A DNA stretch of 64,000 nucleotides from Deminuibacter soli (GCF_003412455.1 NZ_QTJU01000001.1:620001-684000), one strand, 5' to 3'; counted from the stretch's first letter, positions 40,674 through 49,665 are shown. Notes: generated from the letters alone by a model not told the origin. Made by a program: numbers and translations.

Positions 40674-41063
40674 ATGAAAAAAATCGTCTTTCTGATAACG
40701 TTTTTATTGTTGCATGGCTACTTTTGTATGGCTCAACCCGGTGCCGGCACTACGCGCGCAGAAGTGATAAAAATGGGATTCATTACCAAGGAACTGAAAT
40801 TAAGTCCTGCAGAAGCCCAAACTTTCTGGCCCTTATATGACAGCTATATTGCCGAATTAAGAAACGCAAGGCTGGCCAATCCCAACGATGTACTGGCAGC
40901 AGAAGAAGCAGCCCTGATCATCAAGAAAAAATACAGGCCTGAGTTCAAAAAAATACTCGGTACCGACGACCGCGTTAACCAAACCTTTATGGCCGAACAG
41001 CAGTTCAGGCAAATGCTGAGAGGGGAATTGCAGAAAAGGCAAAAACGCAGATTCGGCAACTAA
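40674..41063 (+). CDS. Small periplasmic sensor-like protein of an ECF sigma operon
   Basis: 129 residues. Signal peptide about 1-20 (MKKIVFLITFLLLHGYF..MAQ). The mature part is helical with LKLSPAEAQTFWPLYDSYIAEL, the pattern of Bacteroidota proteins labelled 'sensor of ECF-type sigma factor' and loosely like CpxP/Spy chaperones; the C-terminus is basic (QKRQKRRFGN). It lies 12 bases after the anti-sigma-like gene and ends the operon at the terminator at 41117. Confidence 0.8.
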   Translation: MKKIVFLITFLLLHGYFCMAQPGAGTTRAEVIKMGFITKELKLSPAEAQTFWPLYDSYIAELRNARLANPNDVLAAEEAALIIKKKYRPEFKKILGTDDRVNQTFMAEQQFRQMLRGELQKRQKRRFGN

Positions 41064-41116
41064 ATACAGATTTTACCACCTTATTTTAAACTAGGTGTTT
41101 TTCATAGGTTAGCAAC

Positions 41117-41148
41117 GGCCAGCTCTTTCCAGGGCGGGCCTTTTTTTT
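41117..41148 (+). terminator. Terminator of the ECF sigma operon
   Basis: 10-position stem (41117-41126 and 41131-41140, one mismatch) with loop TTCC, followed by TTTTTTTT. Confidence 0.8.
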
Positions 41149-41153
41149 AAATC

Positions 41154-41305
41154 AGTGAGTGGTGAGTAGTGAGTGGTGAGATGAAAGCCGGTGAATAGTC
41201 AATCGTGAATAAAAAAGCCGCAAGGCATATCCAATGAATATTCCTTGCGGCTTTGTAAATCATGGACTTGCTCAGATCACTCACGACTGACCACTCACTA
41301 CTCAC
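41154..41305. repeat. Composite intergenic repeat: inverted GTGAGTAGT blocks around a hairpin
   Basis: A forward block of GTGAGTGGT/GTGAGTAGT words (41154-41180) has a 16-bp exact inverted copy: 41162-41177 pairs with 41290-41305. Between them lie GTGAATAGTC words and a terminator hairpin (41211-41254). The same word family appears at 30647 and 47999. Confidence 0.65.
41211..41254 (-). terminator. Terminator of the hydrolase gene at 41307
   Basis: 12-bp perfect stem (41214-41225 and 41243-41254, AAAGCCGCAAGG/CCTTGCGGCTTT), followed on the minus strand by TTTTTT. It sits inside the composite repeat. Confidence 0.85.
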
Positions 41306-41306
41306 G

Positions 41307-42044
41307 CTATGCCTTCACAAACGGCGTTTTTACATCATGGTAAAACAGAAACGTCCAGTGCGCGGCCTGCCCTTCTTCCCACCATTGCTTGCGCAGTTCC
41401 ATACATTTCTTCCCGTCATAATCATATTTGGCTACAAACCGGTTTTTCATTTGCCCGAACTGCGGGGCATCATCGCCTCCAAAGAAAACGGTTTCATCCT
41501 TCTCCGTAATCCAGAACACCTGGTGGTACTTGCTGTGTGCACCGGTTACCTGGTAACGGATATAACCATCGATCTCCCCATCCCCATGCAGCAGCACTAC
41601 ATTTTTCGCGTCCTGCAGCTCACGCACTTCATCGGCTATGTACGACGAAGTACCAATTTCCAAAGCATACTCCAGCTCCTGCTGCTGCACATAGTAAGTA
41701 GCCGCAGGAAACGACAGGCGGTAATCGCCAAAACGGTCACGCACACTTACGCCGCCAGCATGATCTTTATGCAGGTGTGACATTAGTACTTTCGTTATTT
41801 CCCCGGGATTAATGCCATTGGCTTTTAAGTTGGCATGCAGCTGCAATTCACCATCTTTCATAAAACCAAGACCAGTATCAATCAGCAGTATATCTTTCTC
41901 AGTAATTACTACAAAAGGCTGTACCTCTACCAGCAAACTGCCTGTGGCACGGGCCTGCAGGTCATCATTTTCCTTGTTAAACGGCACAAATACCTTGCTC
42001 TTGTCTATCGTAAACTCTCCTTCTGACAGCGGAATTATTTTCAT
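41307..42044 (-). CDS. Metallo-beta-lactamase-fold hydrolase
   Basis: 245 residues. The metal motif is MSHLHKDHAGG (HxHxDH), with LLIDTGLGF upstream, a GAHSKYHQVFW histidine, and GGDDAPQF for the bridging aspartate. No signal peptide. The family includes lactonases and phosphodiesterases, and the specific substrate cannot be read. It is downstream of rodA but separated by a strong terminator. Confidence 0.85.
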   Translation of the reverse strand: MKIIPLSEGEFTIDKSKVFVPFNKENDDLQARATGSLLVEVQPFVVITEKDILLIDTGLGFMKDGELQLHANLKANGINPGEITKVLMSHLHKDHAGGVSVRDRFGDYRLSFPAATYYVQQQELEYALEIGTSSYIADEVRELQDAKNVVLLHGDGEIDGYIRYQVTGAHSKYHQVFWITEKDETVFFGGDDAPQFGQMKNRFVAKYDYDGKKCMELRKQWWEEGQAAHWTFLFYHDVKTPFVKA

Positions 42045-42111
42045 CGTAGCATATTTCTGGGCTGCAAGTTAAGACCATTTCAACAATCCGGTTACCCGGC
42101 CCTGCTGCAAT

Positions 42112-42138
42112 AAAAAAAGGGGCCGGCGGCCCCTTTTT
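42112..42138 (-). terminator. Terminator of rodA
   Basis: Stem GGGGCC / GGCCCC (42119-42124, 42128-42133) extended by flanking A/T runs; the minus strand ends in T7. Confidence 0.85.
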
Positions 42139-43485
42139 CTATCTCAATACCATTTGCCTGTCGGCATCCAGCCTGATTAATATAAAAATCAGGATGGTAA
42201 ACGTTAGCAGTGATGAACCCCCGTAGCTGATCAGCGGCAGCGGAATACCGATAATCGGGAACAGGCCGATGGTCATGCACACATTCACAGTAATATGGAA
42301 AAACATAATGCTTGCCACACTATACGCATACACGCGGCTGAACGTACTTCGCTGCCGTTCGGCAATGGTGATAATCCTGAACAGCATCAGCAGGTAAATG
42401 CCGAGAAATACAAAACAGCCGATAAAGCCAAAGGCCTCTCCCAGCGAAGTGAAAATAAAGTCGGTATGCTGCTCCGGTACATATTTACCCCTTGTCTGCG
42501 TGCCTTTCAAAAAGCCGCGGCCCACAATACCGCCCGATCCGATGGCGATTTTACTTTGACGTACGTTGTAATCGTCCGGTTTTTTAACAGCCTTGTCAGC
42601 AGCACGTTCATTCTTGGCACTGCGGTTTTTACTGCAGTCATAGTCTTTACCCACCATGCTGTAAATACGCTGTGACTGGTAACACTGAAATACGTTGTTG
42701 AAAATATAGGGTACTGCAAACCGCTGTACACCCACGCATACGGCCCATATGAGCAGTATAAATACCAGCAGGTTTTTGTTGCGCTTAATCATCCTGCGCA
42801 TTACATAAATGGTAAGCCCTGCTATAGCGGTGAGAATAATGGCTAGTAAATTCGGCTCTACTACCAGCGTGGCAACTACCAGCGCGCCGAACGAAAAGCC
42901 TACTATCAAAATCCATGGTGGCAACCCTTCCCTGAACATTACAATGAAAAAGGAAGCATATACCAGGGCAAGACCGGTTTCGTTTTGCAGGATAGAAAGA
43001 GCGGCAGGCGACAGTGCAATTACTGCAGCAATGATCTGTGATTTGGGTTTGCTGAAATCAATATCCTGCCGGGATATAAACTTGGCCAGCGCCAGGGCGG
43101 CAAATATTTTACACAGCTCTGCCGGTTGCAGGTTAAACCCGCCTGCCAATGGAATCCAGCTCCTGGAGCCATTGATGTTTTTACCAATCACAAACGTCAG
43201 CAACATCAATAGTATACCAAAGGCATACAGCAGGTTGGCGAAGGCCGTGTACAGCTTACTGTCGCTAAGCAGTATAAAAATGGCGATAAGGCCGCAGATG
43301 CCTGCAAACAGCAGTTGCTTGCTGTAGTTGGTTTTGCCTGTGAGAAAAGAGGTAACCCAGCTGGTGCCCGACCGGTATTCTACCATAAAAATGCACAGGA
43401 TGCCGATTGACACGAGGATTGCGTAGAGCAATACCATCGTCCAGTCAATCCCTTTGGAAATGTTCACGCCATTGCTGGTACTCAT
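42139..43485 (-). CDS. rodA: Rod shape-determining SEDS glycosyltransferase RodA
   Basis: 448 residues with about ten membrane helices. SEDS motifs include GSRSWIPLAGGFNLQPAELCKIF, LQNETGLALVY, AIGSGGIVGRGFLKGTQT, YVPEQHTDFIFTSLGEAFGF and ISYGGSSLL. It polymerises lipid II glycan strands with PBP2. Its start overlaps the stop of the adjacent PBP2 gene (ATGA), so the two partners are translationally coupled. Residues about 278-305 form an unusually long polar loop with two cysteines and many charged residues, before the conserved YNVRQS segment. The protein is longer than most RodA. Confidence 0.95.
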   Translation of the reverse strand: MSTSNGVNISKGIDWTMVLLYAILVSIGILCIFMVEYRSGTSWVTSFLTGKTNYSKQLLFAGICGLIAIFILLSDSKLYTAFANLLYAFGILLMLLTFVIGKNINGSRSWIPLAGGFNLQPAELCKIFAALALAKFISRQDIDFSKPKSQIIAAVIALSPAALSILQNETGLALVYASFFIVMFREGLPPWILIVGFSFGALVVATLVVEPNLLAIILTAIAGLTIYVMRRMIKRNKNLLVFILLIWAVCVGVQRFAVPYIFNNVFQCYQSQRIYSMVGKDYDCSKNRSAKNERAADKAVKKPDDYNVRQSKIAIGSGGIVGRGFLKGTQTRGKYVPEQHTDFIFTSLGEAFGFIGCFVFLGIYLLMLFRIITIAERQRSTFSRVYAYSVASIMFFHITVNVCMTIGLFPIIGIPLPLISYGGSSLLTFTILIFILIRLDADRQMVLR

Positions 43486-45557
43486 TGTCTGTTATTCCCT
43501 TTTTTATTTTTTTGATCGTTGTTTGGTAATAACGCTATTGTGTTCTTAGCTATTGTTACCGGTTCTTTGCGGTTGGGCTCTGTTTCCGGGTCGAAGGTAA
43601 TGCGTTTGTCTTCTGTTGCCGCATCCTCTGTTACGCCGGTTTCTTCACGCGGCGCAGCTTTTGCCTGTGCAGCTGCGTCCCTGTCTGCATACCATTTTTT
43701 AATAGCTGCAGGTATCAGGTTGGTATGCGCTATTTCCTCCACATCTGCAAGCCGGTCTTTTGCGATGGTATCGTTGAGGTATTTCTCCATCATAAAACCA
43801 CCGATAGGACCCGCCCATGTTGATCCCATGCCTGCATTCTCTACCACCACAGCCACCACAATACGCGGGTTTTCTTTGGGTGCAAAGCAAACAAAGATAG
43901 AATGGTTTTGGCCATGCGGGTTTTGCGCGGTACCGGTTTTTGCGCAATAATTTACGCCCGGCACTTTAATCGCCGAGGCTGTGCCCGAAATAGCCACTTC
44001 GGCCATTGCTTCGTGAATGGCATCGTAGGCATCGTTGCCGATATTGGTTACCAGGTGTTTTTTACGGTACCTGGCTGTGTACACACTATCAGCGCCCGAT
44101 TCGTTTTCAATACTGTCTACCAGGTGCGGTGTGTAGTACGATCCCTTATTGGCAACAATACACATCACATTGGCCAGCTGCAGGGGCGTTAACAGCATCC
44201 TGTCTTGCCCGATGCCCAAAGTAAGGATATTGCAACTGTTCCAGCGCGCAAAACCGCCAAAATCTTTGTTGTAGCGGGCTGTGTCGGGGATATTGCCTGC
44301 ATCTTCACCAGGCAGGTCTACACCCAGTTTTACCCCCAGCCCGAAATGATTCATGTATTCTTTCCATTTCAGGTAACCCGCAGCGGCGTTGGGATATGCG
44401 GGGTTATCGATAGCCATGCGAAACAGTTGGGAGAAATAGGCATTACACGAGTGCGCCAGTGCAGTACGCAGGTTATCGGCATGCCCTCCGCCTGAGTGCA
44501 GGCATTTTACGTTATTGCCGCAGGCTGCATAGTAGCCCATACAGGGATAGCCAAATGCAGGTGTAATAACACCTTCATCCAGCGCTACCAGGGCACCCAG
44601 TGGTTTAAAAGTAGAGCCCGGCGGGTATTGCCCTTTAATGGCCCTGTTCAGCAACGGGCGCGCTGTATCCAGCATCAGGCGACCGATGTTCTTTTTGCGT
44701 TCAAAACCTGCCAGCATGTTGGGATCGTAAGAGGGGCCTGATGCCATGGCCAGTATACCGCCGGTTTTTGGGTTAATGGCTACCACGCTGCCTATTTTGT
44801 TCTGCAGCAGTTTTTCGGCCAGTTGCTGCAATTCTATATCCATGCTGGAGTACAGGTTGCGGCCTGCGGTGGCAATGGTATCGAACAAGCCGTTTTCATA
44901 ACTGCCCTGCAAACGGCTTTTGTTGTCGCGTATGAAGTACTGCACACCGCGCTGCCCCATCAGTATTTTTTCGTAACTGTTTTCCAGTCCTGACATACCT
45001 GCGTAATCGCCCATTTCGTAGCCATCGTTTCTATGGCGTTTGAGAAAAAGGGTATCCACTTCTCCCAGGTAGCCCAGCACACCTGCCGCTGCATGAAAGG
45101 GGTAAGAACGCACGGGGCGCTCCTGCAATGAAAAGCCGGGATAACGGTACATGTTTTCGTTAAGCCGCGCAAACAGGTCGGGCGGCAGCAACGGCTCAAA
45201 TACGCTGGCTTTGTACGATGTGTTTTTGATAATGGCGCCGGCAATGCGGCGTTTAAATTCGGCAATATCAATACTCAATACCTTGCAGAATGAAGCGGTA
45301 TCGATATTGCGCAGTTCACTGGGGGTAATCCACAAATCGTAGATGGTGGTGTTCTCCAGCACCGCCCTTTTTTTACGGTCGTAGATAATGCCCCTGTCAG
45401 GATAAACAACTTTACGGTAACGTGCATTGGATTCCGCCTGCACGCGGTATTTGGCGGAGAGAATTTGGAGGTGCAGCAGCTGGCCTATGATGACCAGGAA
45501 TACAACAATGAAAATCGTTTGTACAACTCTGCCGCGCGATTGGTTATACGCTCGCAT
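43482..45557 (-). CDS. mrdA: Penicillin-binding protein 2 (transpeptidase), copy adjacent to rodA
   Basis: 691 residues from the ATG at 45557 (MRAYNQSRGRVVQ); a TTG 24 bases upstream is unlikely. One N-terminal membrane anchor (about 10-32) is followed by the PBP dimer domain (VYPDRGIIYDR) and the transpeptidase domain with all three motifs: STFK (SxxK), SCN (SxN) and KTGTAQ (KTG). It cross-links the glycan made by RodA. The C-terminus is a charged linker-like tail. It has a probable own promoter (CTACTTTG in the 45558-45693 gap) and is about 50 per cent similar to the second copy upstream. Confidence 0.95.
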   Translation of the reverse strand: MRAYNQSRGRVVQTIFIVVFLVIIGQLLHLQILSAKYRVQAESNARYRKVVYPDRGIIYDRKKRAVLENTTIYDLWITPSELRNIDTASFCKVLSIDIAEFKRRIAGAIIKNTSYKASVFEPLLPPDLFARLNENMYRYPGFSLQERPVRSYPFHAAAGVLGYLGEVDTLFLKRHRNDGYEMGDYAGMSGLENSYEKILMGQRGVQYFIRDNKSRLQGSYENGLFDTIATAGRNLYSSMDIELQQLAEKLLQNKIGSVVAINPKTGGILAMASGPSYDPNMLAGFERKKNIGRLMLDTARPLLNRAIKGQYPPGSTFKPLGALVALDEGVITPAFGYPCMGYYAACGNNVKCLHSGGGHADNLRTALAHSCNAYFSQLFRMAIDNPAYPNAAAGYLKWKEYMNHFGLGVKLGVDLPGEDAGNIPDTARYNKDFGGFARWNSCNILTLGIGQDRMLLTPLQLANVMCIVANKGSYYTPHLVDSIENESGADSVYTARYRKKHLVTNIGNDAYDAIHEAMAEVAISGTASAIKVPGVNYCAKTGTAQNPHGQNHSIFVCFAPKENPRIVVAVVVENAGMGSTWAGPIGGFMMEKYLNDTIAKDRLADVEEIAHTNLIPAAIKKWYADRDAAAQAKAAPREETGVTEDAATEDKRITFDPETEPNRKEPVTIAKNTIALLPNNDQKNKKGNNRQ

Positions 45558-45626
45558 TGGTTTAGGATATTGGTATTGCAAAGTAGCAGATTACGGCGTG
45601 TAAACAACGGTTATCCATCAAAAAAA

Positions 45627-45670
45627 TATTCCATGTATTTGCATTGACTATTTTGCAGATACATGGAATA
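45627..45670. promoter_or_regulatory. 12-bp inverted repeat between the two PBP2 genes
   Basis: TATTCCATGTAT (45627-45638) and ATACATGGAATA (45659-45670) are exact reverse complements, 20 bases apart. The element is upstream of the mrdA start and downstream of the other copy's stop. It has no T run at the right place, so it is more likely an operator or RNA processing site than a terminator. Confidence 0.45.
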
Positions 45671-45693
45671 GTGTAATACGCAGTAAACGCTAT

Positions 45694-47826
45694 TTAAGGC
45701 TTTGTTTTACGGCTGTTTTTGCGCTGCTGCTCATCGGGCGGCAGGGTTGCGGGTGATTGCAGTACTGCCTTTTTACCGGCAGGCTGCGGCTGTTTTTTTA
45801 CAGGCGCTTGCTGCTGCCGTGCCGGTTTGGCTGCACTGTCTGTGGGTGTACGCTGTTCCTGTTCTGCACGGTCTTCCACTTCTACGGTATCACTCATTTC
45901 TTTCTGCGCATCCTTAATCAGTTTCAGGCTGTCACGGCGCCTGTTCAGGTTGCTGATGCTGTCCATTGCGCGGCGCATGCGTTCGGGTATCAGGTTCATT
46001 TTGGCAACTGCCTCTGCCTTATCCTGGCGCTCTTTGCCTGCAATGGAATCTTTCAGGTATTTCTCAATCATGAGGCTGGCGATAGGCGCAGCAGAGCTGG
46101 CACCAAAACCGGCGTTTTCACACATTACCGCGATGGCAATGCGCGGGTTGTCGCGCGGGGCGAAAGCGCCAAAGAACGCATGGTCTTTTTGTTTTACCCC
46201 ATTCAGCGCATTTTGCACTGTACCTGTTTTGCCGCAAACCACCACACCGGGTACTTTAGCTGCCGCACCGGTACCAAATTCCATTACCGCCTGCATACCG
46301 TTTTGCACCTCATCGAAAGTTTTCTCGGTAATATGACTGGCTGTATAATGTTTTACCCTGAATGAATCCAGCAAATGAAATTCATCACCACCTTCAATAG
46401 AATCAACCAGGTGCGGCGTGTAGTACCAGCCTTTGTTGGCGATAATAGCCATTACGTTGGCCAGCTGCGCCAGCGTGGTTTGCACTTCACCCTGGCCAAT
46501 GGAGTTGGAAATGATATTACAGGAAACCCAGCGTGAGCCGAATATTTTAGCGTAGTAGGAGGAGATGGGGATATTGCCTTTTTTCTCTGAAGGCAGATCG
46601 ATACCCAGCTTATGGCCCAGCCCAAAAGTATACGCATAGTTATTAAACACTTTCAGCGAGCTGTCTGCCGAGCCGTAGCGCTGCTGGTCAATAATGCGTT
46701 TGTATACGGTGGCAAAATAGGTGTTATCGCTCACGGCGATGGCATTGGTAAAATCGAATGTACCGCGGTCAAGACATTTGGGCTTGCCATTACCGCAGCC
46801 GTAAAACGCACCTGAACAGGAGATCATTTCACGTTCGTTGATCACCCCTTCTGTTAAACCAACAATACCTACCACGGTTTTAAAAGTAGAGCCCGGTGAG
46901 TATTGCGTACCTACCGTGCGGTTCAGCAGGGGCAGCCTGGGATCGGTAAACAATTCGGAAAAGTGTTTGCGGCGCTGGTTACCGGTAAGATAGTTAGGAT
47001 TGTACGTAGGCGCGCTTACCATACACAATACCCCGCCTGTGCGCGGGTCGATGGCTACAATGCTGCCTACTTTATTGTTCATGAGTTTTTCACCCAGCTG
47101 TTGCAGTTCCACATCTATACTGGTGTACAGGTTTTTGCCTGCCATCGCAGATGTATCATACGCGCCATTTTCGTAAGGGCCCTGTATACGGCTGCGGTTA
47201 TCGCGGATATAGCGTTTTACACCGCGCACCCCCATCAACGCTTTTTCATAACTGCGTTCCATGCCCGTCATGCCTGCATAGTCGCCCATTTCGTATCCTT
47301 CTTCCCGGTGTCTTCTTAAAAAGCCGGTATCTACTTCACCGGTATAGCCCAGCACATCTGCAGCCACATTAAACGGATAGGTACGCACCGGGCGTTCATT
47401 TAAGCTAAAGCCGGGGAACTTGTACATGTTTTCGTTTAAACGCGCCAGCAGTTCAGGGCTCAGCAGGGGTTCAAACACGCTGGGTTTTACGTAGCTGTTT
47501 TTGAAAATGATATCTCTTACCCTTTTCCTGAATTCAGCCGTATCGATATTGAGAATCTGGCACAGCGAGGTGGTATCTGTACCTTTTATTTCACTGGGTG
47601 TGATAATAAGATCATACATGATGGTGTTTTCGAGGATAGCTTTGTGCTTCCTGTCGTAAATGATACCCCTGTCCGGGTAAACAATTTTGCGGTATACCGC
47701 ATTGTTTTCAGCCTGCAGCCGGTATTTGCCAGAAAAGATCTGCAAATGCAGCAACTGCCCCAGAATAACCATAAATACCAACACGAAAATAATCTGCACG
47801 ATCCTGCTACGGGATTGATTGTACAC
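45694..47826 (-). CDS. Penicillin-binding protein 2, second tandem copy
   Basis: 710 residues. The start is a GTG at 47826 (VYNQSRSRIVQ): no ATG is available in frame before the upstream stop, and the alignment with the neighbouring copy begins here. Same layout as the neighbour: membrane anchor, VYPDRGIIYDR, STFK, SDN in place of SCN, and KTGTVQN. All catalytic residues are kept, so it should be active. The C-terminal 60 residues are basic and rich in proline and glutamine (PARQQQAPVKKQPQP), unlike the other copy. The pair looks like a tandem duplication that has since diverged. Confidence 0.93.
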   Translation of the reverse strand: MYNQSRSRIVQIIFVLVFMVILGQLLHLQIFSGKYRLQAENNAVYRKIVYPDRGIIYDRKHKAILENTIMYDLIITPSEIKGTDTTSLCQILNIDTAEFRKRVRDIIFKNSYVKPSVFEPLLSPELLARLNENMYKFPGFSLNERPVRTYPFNVAADVLGYTGEVDTGFLRRHREEGYEMGDYAGMTGMERSYEKALMGVRGVKRYIRDNRSRIQGPYENGAYDTSAMAGKNLYTSIDVELQQLGEKLMNNKVGSIVAIDPRTGGVLCMVSAPTYNPNYLTGNQRRKHFSELFTDPRLPLLNRTVGTQYSPGSTFKTVVGIVGLTEGVINEREMISCSGAFYGCGNGKPKCLDRGTFDFTNAIAVSDNTYFATVYKRIIDQQRYGSADSSLKVFNNYAYTFGLGHKLGIDLPSEKKGNIPISSYYAKIFGSRWVSCNIISNSIGQGEVQTTLAQLANVMAIIANKGWYYTPHLVDSIEGGDEFHLLDSFRVKHYTASHITEKTFDEVQNGMQAVMEFGTGAAAKVPGVVVCGKTGTVQNALNGVKQKDHAFFGAFAPRDNPRIAIAVMCENAGFGASSAAPIASLMIEKYLKDSIAGKERQDKAEAVAKMNLIPERMRRAMDSISNLNRRRDSLKLIKDAQKEMSDTVEVEDRAEQEQRTPTDSAAKPARQQQAPVKKQPQPAGKKAVLQSPATLPPDEQQRKNSRKTKP

Positions 47827-47998
47827 CGGCGTTTGTTTTTTTTAATAATACACAAATACAGGAATTGTTTACAGCAGAATGCCCGAGGCGTTAAGTGGGG
47901 GTAATAGGGTACGCTTTCGTGATTCCGTTAAACAGGTAAACCTGCTATAATTTAATACAAAATTGCCGATTGTAAACGCATAAACCAAATATACTAAG

Positions 47999-48172
47999 GT
48001 GAATAGTCAATAGTGAATAGTGAATGAACCGAGCGGACATTTTAACCCCTAAGGACACAAAGGGAAAACACACAAAGAACACAAAAGAGCCCTGGCATAA
48101 AAAACAAGCGCATAACTCCTTTGGCGTTATGCGCTAAAAGTTTTATTCACTATTGCCTATTCATTATTCACC
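47999..48172. repeat. Composite intergenic repeat between mreD and the PBP2 genes
   Basis: Forward words GTGAATAGTC, AATAGTGAATAGTGAATG (47999-48027), then four CACAAAG-type words at 48053-48087, then a terminator hairpin, then the inverted words TTCACTATT, CCTATTCATTATTCAC (48144-48172). The architecture matches 41154-41305; the CACAAAG part matches 5821-5863. The rest of the 47827-48176 gap shows no gene. Confidence 0.65.
48100..48135 (-). terminator. Terminator of the mreBCD operon
   Basis: 10-bp perfect stem (48107-48116 and 48126-48135, AGCGCATAAC/GTTATGCGCT); on the minus strand it is followed by TTGTTTTTTAT. It separates mreBCD from the PBP2 genes. Confidence 0.7.
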
Positions 48173-48176
48173 AGTA

Positions 48177-48713
48177 TTACGCGGCGTTGGTTCTGTATTT
48201 GGCTTTGCGATAGAACAGCATTTCGGTTACGAAAATGAGTAGCAGGCTAACGGCAGTGGTAGCGGTTACCTTGCCCAGGAAGAACAGGAAATTATTGCCA
48301 GCGCTAAGCCACTCAATCAGCACCAGGTAAGTGTGGTGCACAAAAGTGAGCAGCAATACATAAATACTGTAAGGTGCAAAGCCGATGCTTTTGATGCTTG
48401 GTTCAGAATAGGCTGTTTCGGTTTTTTCCTGCGGCAGCAGCACGTTCAGCAAAAAGGGGCGCAGGTAGGCAATGAGCACGCAAGGCAGCACATGCAAACC
48501 GGGCCAGCCGCTGAAATAATCCATACACAAACCAAAGGCGAAGGCAATCAACATCAAACCCACACGGTTAATACTGAAAGGCAGCCACAGTATAAAGAGG
48601 AAATAAAGGATCGGTTTTACAAACTGGTGTAATGACGGAACCTTATCCAGCACAAAAGCCTGCACCAGTATGAACAGTATAAAACGGAAGATATTTTTTA
48701 CCAGGTTGCTCAT
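48177..48713 (-). CDS. mreD: Rod shape-determining protein MreD
   Basis: 178 residues from the ATG at 48713, which overlaps the mreC stop by four bases. Small hydrophobic protein with about five membrane helices; weakly conserved as usual for MreD, but position after mreBC and the GLCMDYFSGWPGLHV segment support it. It links MreC and RodA-PBP2 in the elongasome. Confidence 0.88.
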   Translation of the reverse strand: MSNLVKNIFRFILFILVQAFVLDKVPSLHQFVKPILYFLFILWLPFSINRVGLMLIAFAFGLCMDYFSGWPGLHVLPCVLIAYLRPFLLNVLLPQEKTETAYSEPSIKSIGFAPYSIYVLLLTFVHHTYLVLIEWLSAGNNFLFFLGKVTATTAVSLLLIFVTEMLFYRKAKYRTNAA

Positions 48714-49561
48714 TGATTTTTCGGCGTTTGGGCTTCCAATGCTTTTTGTTCGCCCCATGCTTCGTTCTGAACCAGGTAGGCGTACTGTAAATTGAAAAAG
48801 TTGGTAGCTGATTTTATTTTCAGCGTATAAAAGTTACTTGCCTGGTCGGCCTGCACGGCAGCGACTGTACCCACCATTAAACCGGGAGGAAAGTTACCGG
48901 AAAGGTTACTGGTTAACACCGTATCACCTTTTTGTGCCTGCGCACTTTTACTGATGCCGCGCAGCGTTAAATAGCTGGGGTCTGCACCGTCCCATTCCAG
49001 TATACCGGTATAAAAGCCTTTTTTAAGCATGGCGCTCACCTTGCTGTTGCGGTTAAGCAGGCTCATTACGCGGCAGAAATTGGCGCTGCTCATAATTACA
49101 CGGCCAACAATACCATCCGGACCAACAACGGCCATATCCTTTGTTACACCCTGGTTGGTACCGCGGTGCAGGGTAATGTAGTTGTTTTCTTCGTTTACAG
49201 CATTGTTCACCACTTTGGCAGGCAGCCAGGTAAACAGGCGCACGCGGCCCACGGTATCGCGGTACAGGGTGTCGAGATGTTTTACAGTGCTGCTGTCTTT
49301 ATCGCCAAAATTGGAAGCGAGCTGGTTGCGGAGGCGGGAATTTTCTTCTGCGAGCTGGCGGTTGGTTTCTTTCAGGTGAAAGAAATAATCCACATCGTTG
49401 TACTGCTTGTCTATACGCCCGGTTAGCTCGTTGGCCGAGCTGGCGAACACAGCCTGGTACGTTTTATTATAATTCACCAGTATGGCCAAGCCAAAACCCT
49501 GCAGTATAAGAAATACCACGAGCGTAAAAAAGCGCCTGATGAATAGAACAATATTCCGCAC
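48710..49561 (-). CDS. mreC: Rod shape-determining protein MreC
   Basis: 283 residues. One N-terminal membrane helix (about 10-30) is followed by a coiled coil (about 60-80, HLKETNRQLAEENSRLRNQL) and the MreC beta domain (AKVVNNAVNEENNYITLHRGTNQGV, GPDGIVGRVI, RNSKVSAMLK). It bridges MreB to PBP2 in the periplasm. The stop overlaps mreD. Confidence 0.95.
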   Translation of the reverse strand: MRNIVLFIRRFFTLVVFLILQGFGLAILVNYNKTYQAVFASSANELTGRIDKQYNDVDYFFHLKETNRQLAEENSRLRNQLASNFGDKDSSTVKHLDTLYRDTVGRVRLFTWLPAKVVNNAVNEENNYITLHRGTNQGVTKDMAVVGPDGIVGRVIMSSANFCRVMSLLNRNSKVSAMLKKGFYTGILEWDGADPSYLTLRGISKSAQAQKGDTVLTSNLSGNFPPGLMVGTVAAVQADQASNFYTLKIKSATNFFNLQYAYLVQNEAWGEQKALEAQTPKNQ

Positions 49562-49665
49562 GGTGAAAGGGGTTTATGTGATTGCAGCTGTATTATTCAG
49601 CATTGCAGGATGCGGGTTGCGGAGTAATATCCGGCACCTGCATCCTGCACACTGCAACCAATATT

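Noticed and set aside
41154-41305. CRISPR array
   Set aside because: The repeated words are short, contiguous and partly inverted, with no regular spacers and no cas genes.
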